A stretch of 64,000 nucleotides of DNA, taken from NCBI RefSeq assembly GCF_900100075.1, contig NZ_FNEG01000010.1, positions 62,001 to 126,000 of the forward strand, in the 5' to 3' direction. Within the stretch, counting starts at the first letter, position 1. Every line of letters begins with the position of its first letter. This stretch comes from Chryseobacterium jejuense. Lineage in GTDB: Bacteria; Bacteroidota; Bacteroidia; Flavobacteriales; Weeksellaceae. Positions 54,952 through 63,265 of the stretch are shown here, piece by piece. The position numbers and the translations under genes are program-made. The notes below the pieces were generated by a model. It was given only the letters and a program-made list of their open reading frames with translations. It was not told the origin of the DNA and ran no database searches.

Positions 54952-57168
54952 ATGTCTCGTTTTCCCTATCAATTTTTCGATGAATATATTGTTCGTACTC
55001 CTTTATTTTCAAGCAGAAAATTTCTTGAAGTAATAAATAAAGACGAAATTTCAGATGAAGAATTAAAAATTAAATTTGCTGATCATTCAGAATTTCTGGA
55101 AGCCATTTATTTGGCTTCACCTGATTTGCATGAGGAAATTACCAGATGGCTTCACGCAGAAAAATCACTTTCACAAAAAGAACACCAAAAATTAAAACAT
55201 ACTTTATTAAAATATTATAGCCGAATGAGTACCCGTTGTACTCCATTCGGCTTATTTTCTGGAGTTGGGTTGGGGAAATTTAATGAAGATTATAAAAATA
55301 GAGTATCACGTGAAGATAATTTATATGCAGACTATTTAGTTAGGGATACGAAATTGGATATGTATTTTCTGGTATCTCTGGCTCAATACTTTGTAAAAAC
55401 GCTGGAAATAAGAAATAAGCTTTTATTTTATCCTAATAATACGATTTATAGAGTAGGAACAAAAATCCGATATATAGAATATCAATATTTAGGTGGGAAA
55501 AGGGATTATATTATCTCATCGGCCCCACTGTCTGATGAATTAAAAGATGTATTACAATTTTCAAAACAAGGGAAGACAATACAGGAACTTACAGATATTC
55601 TGATTTCGGAAGAAATAACCAGAGAAGATGCATCAGAATTTATAGATGAGCTAATCGATAATCAGGTTCTCACAAGCGAAATTGAGCCTAATGTTTCAGG
55701 AAGAGACTTTTTAGATACTATAATTTCTGTTTTACAAAGACTCAAAGCAAATGAAGCTGATATTTTAATTTCTATAAAAAGTAAGTTGGATGCATTAGAT
55801 CAGAATATTGGTAATCCTACTTCAAACTATGCTGAGATTGAGAAACTCATTGCATCTTTTGAGATAGAATATGAGCAAAAATATTTGTTTCAAACCGACT
55901 TATATCATAAAGATAAAGCGACCTTATCACCCTCTTGGAAAAAAGAGATTAAAATAGCCTTTAGTTTTTTGAATAAAATAATTCTACCTTCAAAAGATAT
56001 CCGCTTGGAAAAATTCAAAAGGGCATTTAATGAAAGATTTGAAGGGCAGGAGTTACCCTTACAGTATGTTCTTGATTCTGAAATCGGTCTTGGTTATAAG
56101 CAAAGTGCTTCATTAAAAGGAATTCATTCTTACTTAGATGACTTAATACTTCCAGGTTCTGAAATAAATAACAATCTAAGTATTGAACTTAACCCGGTTC
56201 AAAAGGTTCTTAACGAAAAATTACAGGATGCATTATTAGAAAGCCAATACAAGATAGAGTTATCTGATGATGATTTTAAGGAATTAGATGAGAAATGGGA
56301 TGATCTGCCTGATACGATATCTTTTATGACGGAGATTATTTCAGACGATGATCAAGAAAAATTATTTTTAAATGGGAGTACAGGAAGCAGTGCTGCAAAT
56401 TTATTAGGAAGATTTTGTTCTGAGAAATCAGAAATACATAAGTTAACAAGAACTATTGCTGATAAAGAAGAAAGTCTGAATCCCGAGTACATTTTAGCAG
56501 AAGTTATTCATTTGCCTGAAGCCAGAATAGGAAATGTGGTGAGAAGGCCTACCATAAGACCGTATGAGATTCCTTATATGGCACAGTCTGTTGTACCGGA
56601 GGAAAATCAAATAGCTGTGGATGATCTTTATATCTCATTGCAAAATAATAGAATTGTTTTACGATCTAAAAGACTTAATAAAGAAATAAGACCCTATTTG
56701 ACGAATGCTCATAACTATTTTCATAATACACTGCCGGTTTATCACTTTCTTTCTGACCTTTATTCCCAGGAAATAAGAAATGGATTACATTTTAACTGGG
56801 GTGGACTGAAGGATATTTATAAGTTTTTCCCAAGAGTAGAATATAAAAATATTATCCTTTCAAAAGCTTCCTGGAAGATCTTTGATAAAGATATTTCCTT
56901 TTCAGAACAATTAATTTTAGATAAAGAATGCTTTTTATCTGAATTGAAAAACTGGAGAATTAAAAGGAAAATTCCTGCAAGGATACAGTGGGTAGAATCG
57001 GATAATACTTTAATGCTTAATCTTGAAAATTATGATATGGCCACTCTTTTTATTCACACGATTAAAAAGAAAAAAATAATCATGATAGAAGAGTTTTTGT
57101 TTAATGAGAATGAAAGGTTTAAGTATGAATTTGTTTTTCCAATGTATAAAATAAATACTGATGAATAG
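54952..57168 (+). CDS. LanB-type dehydratase, glutamylation domain
   Basis: 738 aa. N-terminal lantibiotic-dehydratase domain, which uses glutamyl-tRNA to activate Ser/Thr of the precursor. The conserved RCTPFGLFSGVGLG lies near residue 92, followed by helical domains; the PYEIPYMAQS and YLTNAHNYFHNTLPVYHFL stretches (about 530-600) are family-like. It stops short of the elimination domain, which is encoded by the next gene with an 8-nt overlap. Split LanB occurs in thiopeptide and pinensin-type clusters. The start directly follows the peptidase gene. Confidence 0.9.
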   Translation: MSRFPYQFFDEYIVRTPLFSSRKFLEVINKDEISDEELKIKFADHSEFLEAIYLASPDLHEEITRWLHAEKSLSQKEHQKLKHTLLKYYSRMSTRCTPFGLFSGVGLGKFNEDYKNRVSREDNLYADYLVRDTKLDMYFLVSLAQYFVKTLEIRNKLLFYPNNTIYRVGTKIRYIEYQYLGGKRDYIISSAPLSDELKDVLQFSKQGKTIQELTDILISEEITREDASEFIDELIDNQVLTSEIEPNVSGRDFLDTIISVLQRLKANEADILISIKSKLDALDQNIGNPTSNYAEIEKLIASFEIEYEQKYLFQTDLYHKDKATLSPSWKKEIKIAFSFLNKIILPSKDIRLEKFKRAFNERFEGQELPLQYVLDSEIGLGYKQSASLKGIHSYLDDLILPGSEINNNLSIELNPVQKVLNEKLQDALLESQYKIELSDDDFKELDEKWDDLPDTISFMTEIISDDDQEKLFLNGSTGSSAANLLGRFCSEKSEIHKLTRTIADKEESLNPEYILAEVIHLPEARIGNVVRRPTIRPYEIPYMAQSVVPEENQIAVDDLYISLQNNRIVLRSKRLNKEIRPYLTNAHNYFHNTLPVYHFLSDLYSQEIRNGLHFNWGGLKDIYKFFPRVEYKNIILSKASWKIFDKDISFSEQLILDKECFLSELKNWRIKRKIPARIQWVESDNTLMLNLENYDMATLFIHTIKKKKIIMIEEFLFNENERFKYEFVFPMYKINTDE

Positions 57169-57997
57169 AAAGTTTATTCCCGGAAGCGAGTGGCTGTATG
57201 TCAAGATTTATACAGGAGTAAAAACTGCAGATATTATTTTGGAAGAAGCTGTAATACCTTTATTGCAACAACTTCAGGAGGAAGATTTAATTAAAAAATG
57301 GTTTTTTATCCGTTATAATGATCCGCGGGTTCATCTTCGGCTTCGTTTTGAACTTTCAGAACTTAAGCATTTTACTAAGGTTCTTTCATTAGTAAATGGT
57401 TATTTGCAGGAATATAGAGATTCCGGAGAAATATCGGAATTTATGATAGACATTTATCAGCGGGAAATTGAGCGGTATGGAGAAGCAACAATGGAAGAAG
57501 CTGAGTTTTTATTTTGGAAGAGCAGCGAGAGTATCCTTTATGAATTCCTTCATTTTGATGATGAAGAAAAAATTATAGTATCTCTTTATTATATAGATAA
57601 GCTATTAGAATGCCTTGGGTTGTCCATTCAGGAAAAATTAAGTTGGATCAAAGAGCTTAATCTTGCTTTTAAGGAGGAGTTTAACGCTGAAAAAAAACTC
57701 AACAATCAGCTGGATAAAAAATATAGAATATTTATTATTAAATATCTTGAGTTTATTGAGTCAGACGATTATATTCCTTTTAGAACTGTTATTTTAGATA
57801 ATATTCAAGAGTCTAAAGGAGTCCTGCAATACATAAAACAGCATTCAAATTCTCTTCAAAGCCTTTTTTCCAGTGTATTCCATATGCATATCAATAGAAT
57901 GTTTGTTTCAAATCAACGACTTTTTGAAATGGTTATTTATGATTATCTGTTCAGATACTACAAGACCCTTATTTTTAAAAATAGCGGAACTATATAG
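57161..57997 (+). CDS. LanB-type elimination domain (SpaB_C/thiopeptide-type)
   Basis: 278 aa. It removes glutamate from the activated residues to leave Dha/Dhb. Begins NRKFIPGSEWLYVKIYTGVK, then WFFIRYNDPRVHLRLRFEL (about residues 45-64, HLRLRF motif with the Arg pair of NisB-type domains). Near the C-terminus HMHINRMF (about 245) supplies the His. It overlaps the glutamylation gene by 8 nt. No LanC-type cyclase gene is next to it, or elsewhere in the window. Confidence 0.88.
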   Translation: MNRKFIPGSEWLYVKIYTGVKTADIILEEAVIPLLQQLQEEDLIKKWFFIRYNDPRVHLRLRFELSELKHFTKVLSLVNGYLQEYRDSGEISEFMIDIYQREIERYGEATMEEAEFLFWKSSESILYEFLHFDDEEKIIVSLYYIDKLLECLGLSIQEKLSWIKELNLAFKEEFNAEKKLNNQLDKKYRIFIIKYLEFIESDDYIPFRTVILDNIQESKGVLQYIKQHSNSLQSLFSSVFHMHINRMFVSNQRLFEMVIYDYLFRYYKTLIFKNSGTI

Positions 57998-58376
57998 TAG
58001 TGATAAGTTCACTGTATAACCTAATTCCATATACCATTATTTTGATTATTATTTTTGATTCAGACTCACGTTTGATCTCTTATAAAAGTACCTTTAAAAT
58101 TTAGCGACCCAAAAGGGTTGGAATAGTAGAGATATTTTAAATTTTTAGTAGAATAACTCTAATTTTTCCATCACTTAAAATTAAGGATAAATGGAATATT
58201 TTATATTTAAACAAATGTTTGATTTTGTATATTTTTCGCAGTTTAAGTATAATTTGTTTATTATTTTAATAGTGTGTGCGAGACTTGATTGTAATTCATA
58301 TTAATGCTTGCCAAACTCAAAAAAACTTAAAAAATCATAAAGTTTTCATAAAGTTTCAAAAAAGGATAGAAATGTT
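57998..58376. other. Intergenic region without gene
   Basis: AT-rich sequence with no coding signal that I can support. It separates the RiPP island from a candidate small RNA. Confidence 0.5.
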
Positions 58377-58406
58377 TTTGTATTTATAAAATATGTCGTA
58401 CTTTTA
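58377..58406 (+). promoter_or_regulatory. Promoter of the candidate small RNA
   Basis: TTTG (58377-58380), 18-bp spacer, TACTTTTA (58399-58406), one base off TAnnTTTG. It would start transcription near 58411. Confidence 0.5.
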
Positions 58407-58410
58407 CATC

Positions 58411-58499
58411 GCCTTGAATGAGGGAACAAGTCAAGGTAATAAATTTTTTTTCATCATTTGTGTTTTTAGAATCGTATCGCCTGATACGATTCTTTTTTT
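58411..58499 (+). ncRNA. Candidate small RNA with 5' stem and terminator
   Basis: From the predicted start: CCTTGA (58412-58417) pairs with TCAAGG (58431-58436). A U-rich stretch follows, then an 11-bp terminator stem, AGAATCGTATC (58468-58478) with GATACGATTCT (58483-58493), and six T. The length would be about 85-90 nt. The sequence matches no RNA family I know. A short ORF from ATG 58419 has no coding character, so an RNA is more likely. Confidence 0.45.
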
Positions 58500-58503
58500 A
58501 TGC

Positions 58504-59562
58504 CTATTTTTCGTAGTTGAGAAGGAGATCTATAAAGTAGGAATAGGTCACTGAACCTTCCTGTTGGTTGCTCTTCAGGAACAGATTATTAGTGAACCCA
58601 AAGAAGTCATCCAGCCAGCCTTGATGTCTGAACGCGAAGCTTTTTTCATAAGCACGGTCTCTTTTCATTCCGGGAGAATAATTTCGGATAACAGATTTTA
58701 CAAATTCAGGATCTTCTTCAACAATATATCGTAAAAGACTTTTTAAGGTAAAATATTCGGTGCTGTACCGTAAGTCCGGATTGTTAGAATGAATTCCCAT
58801 TAGATACCCGATAAAATTAGCCTCCTGTTCTCTGGCAAAACCAAGCTGATGAGAACTTTCATGGGCTGTTGTAAAAGGAATGTAGGTATGCGGTAATTCT
58901 GCGTTATATTGTGCTTCTGCCGTAAAAGGATTATAGTATCCCAATATGCCGGTAAAGTTCATTACTTTTTTAAATAAGCTTGGTTTAATAGCAAGAATCT
59001 GAGTTGCTTTCTTATCCGAAATATATTGAGGAAGCCGGGTTTGCTGGAATAGAATTTCCTGTTGTACAGCCTTAAGATTGGTGACAACGAAGATACCGTT
59101 ATGATCCTCATGTACCAATGCACGGGTAAGTTTGCACTTTTCAAGATATTGTAAGGTCAGTTTTTTCGCTTTATAGATTTCAGGAGCATCCTGTCTGGAA
59201 AGCTTTTTAATGATTGGAGTCTGGAAGTACAGCATTCCCCAGAATATCTGATAGGCAAAATAAAAGATATTGGCTGTAACAAGGATTCTTAATAGGGAAG
59301 TGTTCCTGCTTTTCTTTCTAAATAAGGTAATAAGGCTATATAAAAGGACGATTCCCAGTAATACATAGATAATGTCTCCTACTGAAAAAGAAAGCCCGCT
59401 AAAGGCCGTCTGATGGAGTTTTTTCTGAAATTCAAAAAACTTTTCAAAGAAAGAAATCATCAGTGAAGATTTCGAGAAGCTATAAAACAAAAGAAATTGG
59501 GCAAGTAATACACCTGCCCAAAATCTTTTCTTTTTATATATATGTAGTCTATTAGTGTGCAC
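58504..59562 (-). CDS. DUF3810 membrane metalloprotease-like protein
   Basis: 352 aa with three N-terminal membrane helices (about residues 17-120) and a soluble domain. The latter carries a HExxH-type zinc motif, AHESSHQLGFAREQEANFI (about 237-255), with the extra Glu typical of DUF3810. The physiological substrate is not known. It overlaps the end of the sugar permease gene by 11 nt on the minus strand. Confidence 0.85.
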   Translation of the reverse strand: MHTNRLHIYKKKRFWAGVLLAQFLLFYSFSKSSLMISFFEKFFEFQKKLHQTAFSGLSFSVGDIIYVLLGIVLLYSLITLFRKKSRNTSLLRILVTANIFYFAYQIFWGMLYFQTPIIKKLSRQDAPEIYKAKKLTLQYLEKCKLTRALVHEDHNGIFVVTNLKAVQQEILFQQTRLPQYISDKKATQILAIKPSLFKKVMNFTGILGYYNPFTAEAQYNAELPHTYIPFTTAHESSHQLGFAREQEANFIGYLMGIHSNNPDLRYSTEYFTLKSLLRYIVEEDPEFVKSVIRNYSPGMKRDRAYEKSFAFRHQGWLDDFFGFTNNLFLKSNQQEGSVTYSYFIDLLLNYEK

Positions 59563-61321
59563 CTTCGGATTCTAAAACGTCAACATTAATTCCCTGTCTA
59601 AATAAAGATTTTTTAGCCAGATAAGCAAATAAAGTAATGTACACAAAGCACAGTACCGGAATTATATAAGAGCTGTGGATTCCGATAATATCAGAAAGCT
59701 TACCCTGAAGTGGTGGGATAATACCTCCTCCCAGAATCATCATAACCAGGAATGCAGATCCCTGAGCAGTATATTTTCCTAACCCGGTAATAGCTAATGT
59801 AAAAATGGATGGCCACATGATACTGCAGGCAAGACCTCCGGAAAGGAATGCATAGATGGCAACATTTCCTGTAGTGAGTAATCCTGTAATCATAGCCGCA
59901 GTTCCAAATAATCCAAAAATAATTAGCGTTACAGCAGGTTTGTTTTTACTGATTAAGAACAATATAACCTGAATAGCCACACAAACAGCATAAAAATACA
60001 GGTGAGACATATCTTTTTGAGCTATCGTATTGATTCCGATAATCACAGAAAAAGCGATAAAAGGAACAATGATAGTTGCAATAGTTTGTTGTTGTTTGTT
60101 GAGGTTGAAAACTGCGATAGCACCTGTCCATCTTCCAATCATCAAACTTCCCCAATACATTGATATATAAGGGGCAAGATCAGAAGACTGATGTCCTCCG
60201 AATTCTGGCATGCTTAAAAGCTCTCCAAGGTTACTTCCTATGGCAACTTCCACCCCTACATAAGCAAGAATAGCAATCATTCCCAGAACAAGTTGCGGAT
60301 ATTTCATGGCACCCCAGCCTTCAGCGTTTTTCTTGGCACTGGAGTTGGCGAACACAAGAGAAATAATAACAACAAGTAATGCACCTCCCAGATACATCAT
60401 TCTTTTTTTCTCCAATGGATGTTTAATGGTTTCCAGTTCAGTCTTTTTATCTGTAATATGTTGTTTAAGCTCTGTGATTTTTACAGCATCAGTTTCTTTT
60501 TCAAGAGTTTTGTCTAATGCCGTAATTTCATTGCCTAACGTTTCAATACTCTTAGCTTCATCAGAATTGTAGCTGCTGAATACAGGAATAAAGAAAAGGA
60601 TAACAAGAACTGTCATTGCGATCAAAGTTTTTCTTGCTTTGCCAGCTTTTTCCATAGGTTCAGTAGAAATTCCGTCAGGAAGTTTCTTTGAAAAGTAAAA
60701 GATTCCCGCAGCAATAAGGAAAAGAGCTCCTACAGCTGTGTAAAGCAGGATTACTTTGTCAAGAGCTAGATGTTTGATCTGGTCATCATCTACTGTAGCA
60801 GTGGTTCCAAAAAGTGCCAGTCCAACAATAATTGGCCCGATGGATGTTCCAAAAGAGTTAATTCCTCCTGCAAGGTTCTGTCTGCTGGCTCCGGTTTTAG
60901 GATCTCCAAGCAATACGGCAAAAGGATTCGCAGCAGTCTGCTGAATAGAGAAACCTAATGCTACCACAAAGAGTCCTATAAGCATCCCATAGTATACATT
61001 ACTTTTAACAGCAATAATCATGATGGCAGCACCAAGGGCAGAGAGGAGGAGTCCGTAGACAATACTCTTTTTATAACCCCATTTTCCGATAATGTCAATT
61101 CCTTTTATAGTACTGAATATAAAAAGCAATAAAGCTCCCAGGAAATAAGCAGTATAAAAAGCAAAATCTATTAACTGGGACTGAAATTGGTCTAAAGAAA
61201 AATAGTTTTTACAGAAAGGGATGAAAATACTATTGCCGGCAGCAATAAACCCCCAGAAAAAAAATACAAGTACAAGCGTGTACAGTGCCGGGTAATTAGT
61301 CGGCTGGTTGGTTTTTGACAT
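59552..61321 (-). CDS. MFS sugar permease (FucP-like) with coiled-coil insert
   Basis: 589 aa, about 150 longer than E. coli FucP. The first six helices (about 12-215), the QQTAANPFAVLLG motif (about 127) and the second six helices are present. Between the halves, residues about 251-308 form a charged coiled coil (for example LGNEITALDKTLEKETDAV), which faces the cytoplasm or periplasm and is not usual in this family. Family members take up fucose, glucose/galactose or GlcNAc with protons. Confidence 0.88.
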   Translation of the reverse strand: MSKTNQPTNYPALYTLVLVFFFWGFIAAGNSIFIPFCKNYFSLDQFQSQLIDFAFYTAYFLGALLLFIFSTIKGIDIIGKWGYKKSIVYGLLLSALGAAIMIIAVKSNVYYGMLIGLFVVALGFSIQQTAANPFAVLLGDPKTGASRQNLAGGINSFGTSIGPIIVGLALFGTTATVDDDQIKHLALDKVILLYTAVGALFLIAAGIFYFSKKLPDGISTEPMEKAGKARKTLIAMTVLVILFFIPVFSSYNSDEAKSIETLGNEITALDKTLEKETDAVKITELKQHITDKKTELETIKHPLEKKRMMYLGGALLVVIISLVFANSSAKKNAEGWGAMKYPQLVLGMIAILAYVGVEVAIGSNLGELLSMPEFGGHQSSDLAPYISMYWGSLMIGRWTGAIAVFNLNKQQQTIATIIVPFIAFSVIIGINTIAQKDMSHLYFYAVCVAIQVILFLISKNKPAVTLIIFGLFGTAAMITGLLTTGNVAIYAFLSGGLACSIMWPSIFTLAITGLGKYTAQGSAFLVMMILGGGIIPPLQGKLSDIIGIHSSYIIPVLCFVYITLFAYLAKKSLFRQGINVDVLESEGAH

Positions 61322-61361
61322 AATTTATTGAAAATTTCGCAAACAAATATAATTAATTCTT

Positions 61362-62090
61362 TTAAATAGAATGCTCTGTCAAGGTTTTTTTAATTACTTG
61401 ATAAGCCTCTGCTTTTAAGTCTTTTGGAGAATCAGTAGGTTCAATAATTCCATTGAAATACACTTTTACTCTTCCGGGATAGCCTTTAGCATTGTCAAAA
61501 GGAAACATTTCCTTAAGCCCGATAAAGGTATAAACAGCAATAGGAGAGTTGTGTTTTGAGGATAGCATAAATGCACCGTCTTTAAAGTCATCCAGAATAA
61601 TAGAAGTATCATCCGGTACACCACCTTCAGGGAAAATGGCAATACTGTTTCCTTCTTCCATCTTTTCAGCACATCTGCGATAAACATCAGCACGGCTTTT
61701 TGCGCTTGTTCTGTCTACCATTACACATATCCTTTGATAAATAGTCCCAAAAATAGGAATTTTAACAAGTTCCTTTTTTCCTACAAAACAAATCGGATGG
61801 TGTGGGAAAAGAATGCAGGTAAGCATAATATCCATAATCGAAGTATGGTTCGAGATGAAAACATACTCTTTAGTTTTATCCTTTTTTTGCTCAGAAAGTT
61901 TGATGAGGTCATATCGGAAACCCATGCCGTAAAACATACCGAAGCACCATAAACGGACGAATTTATAAGCGTATTTATAATGCTTTTTACTAAACGATAA
62001 AATAAAAACAGGGATCCCAAGAGTGGTTGTTAGAATAAATGCTAATAACAAAAGCCAGAACCTCCAGAGATAATTTAAAATTTTTGCCAC
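61362..62090 (-). CDS. plsC: 1-acyl-sn-glycerol-3-phosphate acyltransferase
   Basis: 242-aa acyltransferase that makes phosphatidic acid. N-terminal membrane helix (about 10-32), then the HX4D motif in FISNHTSIMDIML (about residues 79-91). SIAIFPEGGVPDD (about 153-165) is the FPEG motif. It is followed 3 bp after the GtrA gene on the same strand. The gene symbol reflects the family, not proven substrate specificity. Confidence 0.9.
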   Translation of the reverse strand: MAKILNYLWRFWLLLLAFILTTTLGIPVFILSFSKKHYKYAYKFVRLWCFGMFYGMGFRYDLIKLSEQKKDKTKEYVFISNHTSIMDIMLTCILFPHHPICFVGKKELVKIPIFGTIYQRICVMVDRTSAKSRADVYRRCAEKMEEGNSIAIFPEGGVPDDTSIILDDFKDGAFMLSSKHNSPIAVYTFIGLKEMFPFDNAKGYPGRVKVYFNGIIEPTDSPKDLKAEAYQVIKKTLTEHSI

Positions 62091-62093
62091 AGT

Positions 62094-62552
62094 TTAACCG
62101 TTAAAAATTACTTTCTTTTTTACCGAATAATTAAGAATGGAAACCAGCAGAATGGCTGCAATCTTGCTCGTCATTTCCGGACTCAAGGTATAAAAAATTA
62201 AATTGATATTATCTTTAAAAATGAAACTATAAAATACCTGGAAGAAGCCAAGGCTTAATAATGTTGAAACAAATGAGACTCCCATGAAATACGCAAACTC
62301 TCTTTTCTTGGAATGTTTTCCTCTTTCAAAAACAAACCAGATGCTCAGGAAGTAATTGCTGATAATCCCGCAGCTTGTAGAGAAAATATTGCTTAAAGGA
62401 TAATGTATACCATGAAAGTTAGTTTCTTTTGCAAAGAAGTGAGGCAGATAGGTGCTGAATATTTTAAAGCTGCCAATCTCAACAATAGCACTTAGTCCTC
62501 CCGCAATAATAAAGAACAAAACCTGTTTCTGGCGTATGAGTAATTCTTTCAT
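62094..62552 (-). CDS. GtrA-family flippase-like membrane protein
   Basis: 152 aa with four membrane helices (about 12-32, 50-72, 90-112, 125-145) and the GtrA features FFIIAGGLSAIVEIGSF at the start and a basic C-terminus (YSVKKKVIFNG). GtrA proteins are proposed to flip or support lipid-linked sugars for glycan synthesis. The acyltransferase gene follows by 3 bp. Confidence 0.86.
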   Translation of the reverse strand: MKELLIRQKQVLFFIIAGGLSAIVEIGSFKIFSTYLPHFFAKETNFHGIHYPLSNIFSTSCGIISNYFLSIWFVFERGKHSKKREFAYFMGVSFVSTLLSLGFFQVFYSFIFKDNINLIFYTLSPEMTSKIAAILLVSILNYSVKKKVIFNG

Positions 62553-62916
62553 TTAATTAATATAAAAACTGAAAATATATCTTTTATTGTATTGGAAACT
62601 AGAATGTTTTATAAGAGAAACACACAGTTGTCCTTGCAATCCTATGTATTCATAATGTTTTTCAATTATTTCAAATTAGGATTCTTTACAATATGAATAT
62701 GCAAATTTATAACTATATGTTAAACACTGAAAAAAGTTGTTAAAATATTTTTTTAAATAAAAATTATTTCTAATTTTAATAAGCGGAATGATGCTACTAT
62801 AACCTGATAATAAATTCATTTTCAAATCCTTGTGATAATGGTTTTTTCTATCTTGTAATGCCCAGTTGAAAGCATACTACTCTCATTTTTTATGACCAAT
62901 TGTTAATAATATTTGT
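62553..62916. other. Intergenic region of 364 bp
   Basis: Divergent gap between GtrA and 62917. AT-rich, with no ORF, RNA or repeat that I can support. Confidence 0.5.
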
Positions 62917-63180
62917 ATGAAACGTCAAAACAAATACAGAAAATTCCAGCTTCAACAGAAAAATATTGAAGCACTGGAAAAAGAAAACTCCCGCTTCAAA
63001 CGAGTGTATTCTGAATATGAAAATATGTCCAATGAACTTTGGAATCTTGAAAACTCCAATGGTGAACCCGTTCCCGATGATTTTATCAATGCTATGGTGT
63101 TGCAGGCATCTTATCTGGAAGATGAAATTGAAGATTGGCTTTTGCAGTTCAACGAAAAAAAAACTGAGATTAAACATTAA
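62917..63180 (+). CDS. Small helical protein of unknown function
   Basis: 87 aa, not recognised. It is highly charged and nearly all helical (QLQQKNIEALEKENSRFKRVYSEYE near the start, LQASYLEDEIEDWLLQFNEK near the end), consistent with an antiparallel coiled coil. No signal or membrane segment. It lies 85 bp before the kinase gene in the same direction. Confidence 0.65.
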   Translation: MKRQNKYRKFQLQQKNIEALEKENSRFKRVYSEYENMSNELWNLENSNGEPVPDDFINAMVLQASYLEDEIEDWLLQFNEKKTEIKH

Positions 63181-63265
63181 TGATTTTAGACAGCTTCCAG
63201 GTTGTTTTTAAATGCTAATTGAAGATAAATTCATAATTTAGCACCCTTAAATTAAAATCTAAAAT

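Noticed and set aside
54952..57997. Frameshifted full-length LanB
   Set aside because: The second frame has its own ATG, the overlap is only 8 nt, and the break falls at the known domain boundary, so a natural split is more likely.
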